From NCBI GenBank assembly GCA_949096025.1, contig CARXKP010000041.1:2561-9280 (forward strand): DNA of 6,720 bases. Direction: 5' to 3'. Source of the DNA: an uncultured Eubacteriales bacterium (GTDB taxonomy: Bacteria; Bacillota; Clostridia; Christensenellales; UBA1242). The notes beneath the pieces were generated by a model. That model saw only the letters and a program-made list of their open reading frames with translations, was not told the origin of the DNA and searched no databases. The translations under genes and the position numbers were made by a program. Below, one piece after another: positions 6,281 to 6,720 of this stretch; within the stretch, counting starts at the first letter, position 1; each line of letters begins with the position of its first letter.

Positions 6281-6720
6281 ATGAATAAAAAACTAAATAT
6301 AAAATATACTTTTAGTTCTAATGAAGATGGACAAAATTATATTAGTGCATTTGATGATGATAGACTTATAGGATTTTTAAGATATAAAATAAGTGATGGA
6401 AAATCTTGGTTATATTTTGTTGGAGTTCAAAAAGAATATAGGCATTTAAAAGAAGAACAAATTGGTTCTAATCTTATGCATATTTTTGAAAATGAGTGTG
6501 CAAAGCGTAGAGTTTGGGGAATAGAAGGAAAATATTATCCAAAGGGTGAAGAAGGTTGTGTTGTAAAAAGATTTTATGAAAGAAATGGATATTCGATTGA
6601 AAGAGAAGATTATGATTTAATTGTTTACAAGTCACGACCAACTAAAACGGATCTTAAATTTCAAGTTGAAGATATGGATTTTCAAAAATTCGACAAATAT
6701 TTTCAAGAATATTTAAGTAC
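6281..6720 (+). CDS. GNAT-like N-acetyltransferase domain protein, 3' end cut off
   Basis: This frame stays open from the ATG to the window edge (146 codons plus 2 bases), so the protein is incomplete here. Its pattern fits the GNAT acyltransferase fold, which moves an acetyl group from acetyl-CoA to an amine. Strands appear around NYISAFDDD (19-27), RLIGFLRYKI (28-37) and SWLYFVGV (42-49). The acetyl-CoA loop and helix follow as EYRHLKEEQIGSNLMHIFE (52-70), then a strand near GIEGKYYP (80-87) and motif B, KRFYERNGYSI (96-106). The loop is odd: the usual RGxGIG is spread into a segment about three residues longer, and Gln60 stands where the first core glycine is normal. After about residue 120 a second Lys/Asp/Phe-rich segment begins, which may be a further domain. 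The substrate is unknown. The strong ribosome binding site, the 8-base gap after ftsY and similar AT-rich codon use make it a likely operon member. I would expect ylxM or ffh here in many Firmicutes. The GNAT assignment is probable, not certain. Confidence 0.7.
   Translation, partial: MNKKLNIKYTFSSNEDGQNYISAFDDDRLIGFLRYKISDGKSWLYFVGVQKEYRHLKEEQIGSNLMHIFENECAKRRVWGIEGKYYPKGEEGCVVKRFYERNGYSIEREDYDLIVYKSRPTKTDLKFQVEDMDFQKFDKYFQEYLS

Overview
This AT-rich window (roughly 70% A+T by eye) is a compact run of bacterial housekeeping genes, all on the + strand: plsX, rnc, smc, ftsY and the 5' part of a fifth gene that runs off the right edge. The adjacency rnc-smc-ftsY downstream of plsX, the strong AT bias, the purine-rich AGGAGG-type ribosome binding sites, and an FtsY without a long acidic N-terminal domain all point to a low-GC Firmicute (Bacillota). 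A Clostridia-like or related uncultured gut-type lineage is my best guess, but the genus cannot be read from this window. TGG is used for tryptophan and the four complete genes end in TAA or TAG, so nothing suggests a recoded TGA.

Layout. Positions 1-72 are a non-coding leader with a 17-A homopolymer and the plsX ribosome binding site. plsX (73-1089) encodes the phosphate acyltransferase that makes acyl-phosphate for phospholipid synthesis. Only 21 bases separate it from rnc (1111-1728), which encodes a short RNase III with all its catalytic acids. A 60-base gap leads to smc (1789-5373), a full-length condensin ATPase. ftsY (5376-6272), the SRP receptor GTPase, starts 2 bases after the smc stop, with its ribosome binding site inside the last smc codons. 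Eight bases after ftsY a truncated reading frame (6281-6720) begins. It looks like a GNAT-type N-acetyltransferase domain with an unusual acetyl-CoA loop.

The genes look like one transcription unit, with tight spacing, no visible terminator and each gene carrying its own Shine-Dalgarno. They link membrane lipid synthesis, RNA processing, chromosome condensation and membrane protein targeting, a conserved growth-related grouping rather than one pathway.

I found no mobile element, CRISPR array, RNA gene or convincing new system. The points worth a second look are modest: acpP, fabD and fabG are absent between plsX and rnc; the RNA-contacting loop in the RNase III double-stranded RNA-binding domain is shortened; and a divergent GNAT-like gene follows ftsY.
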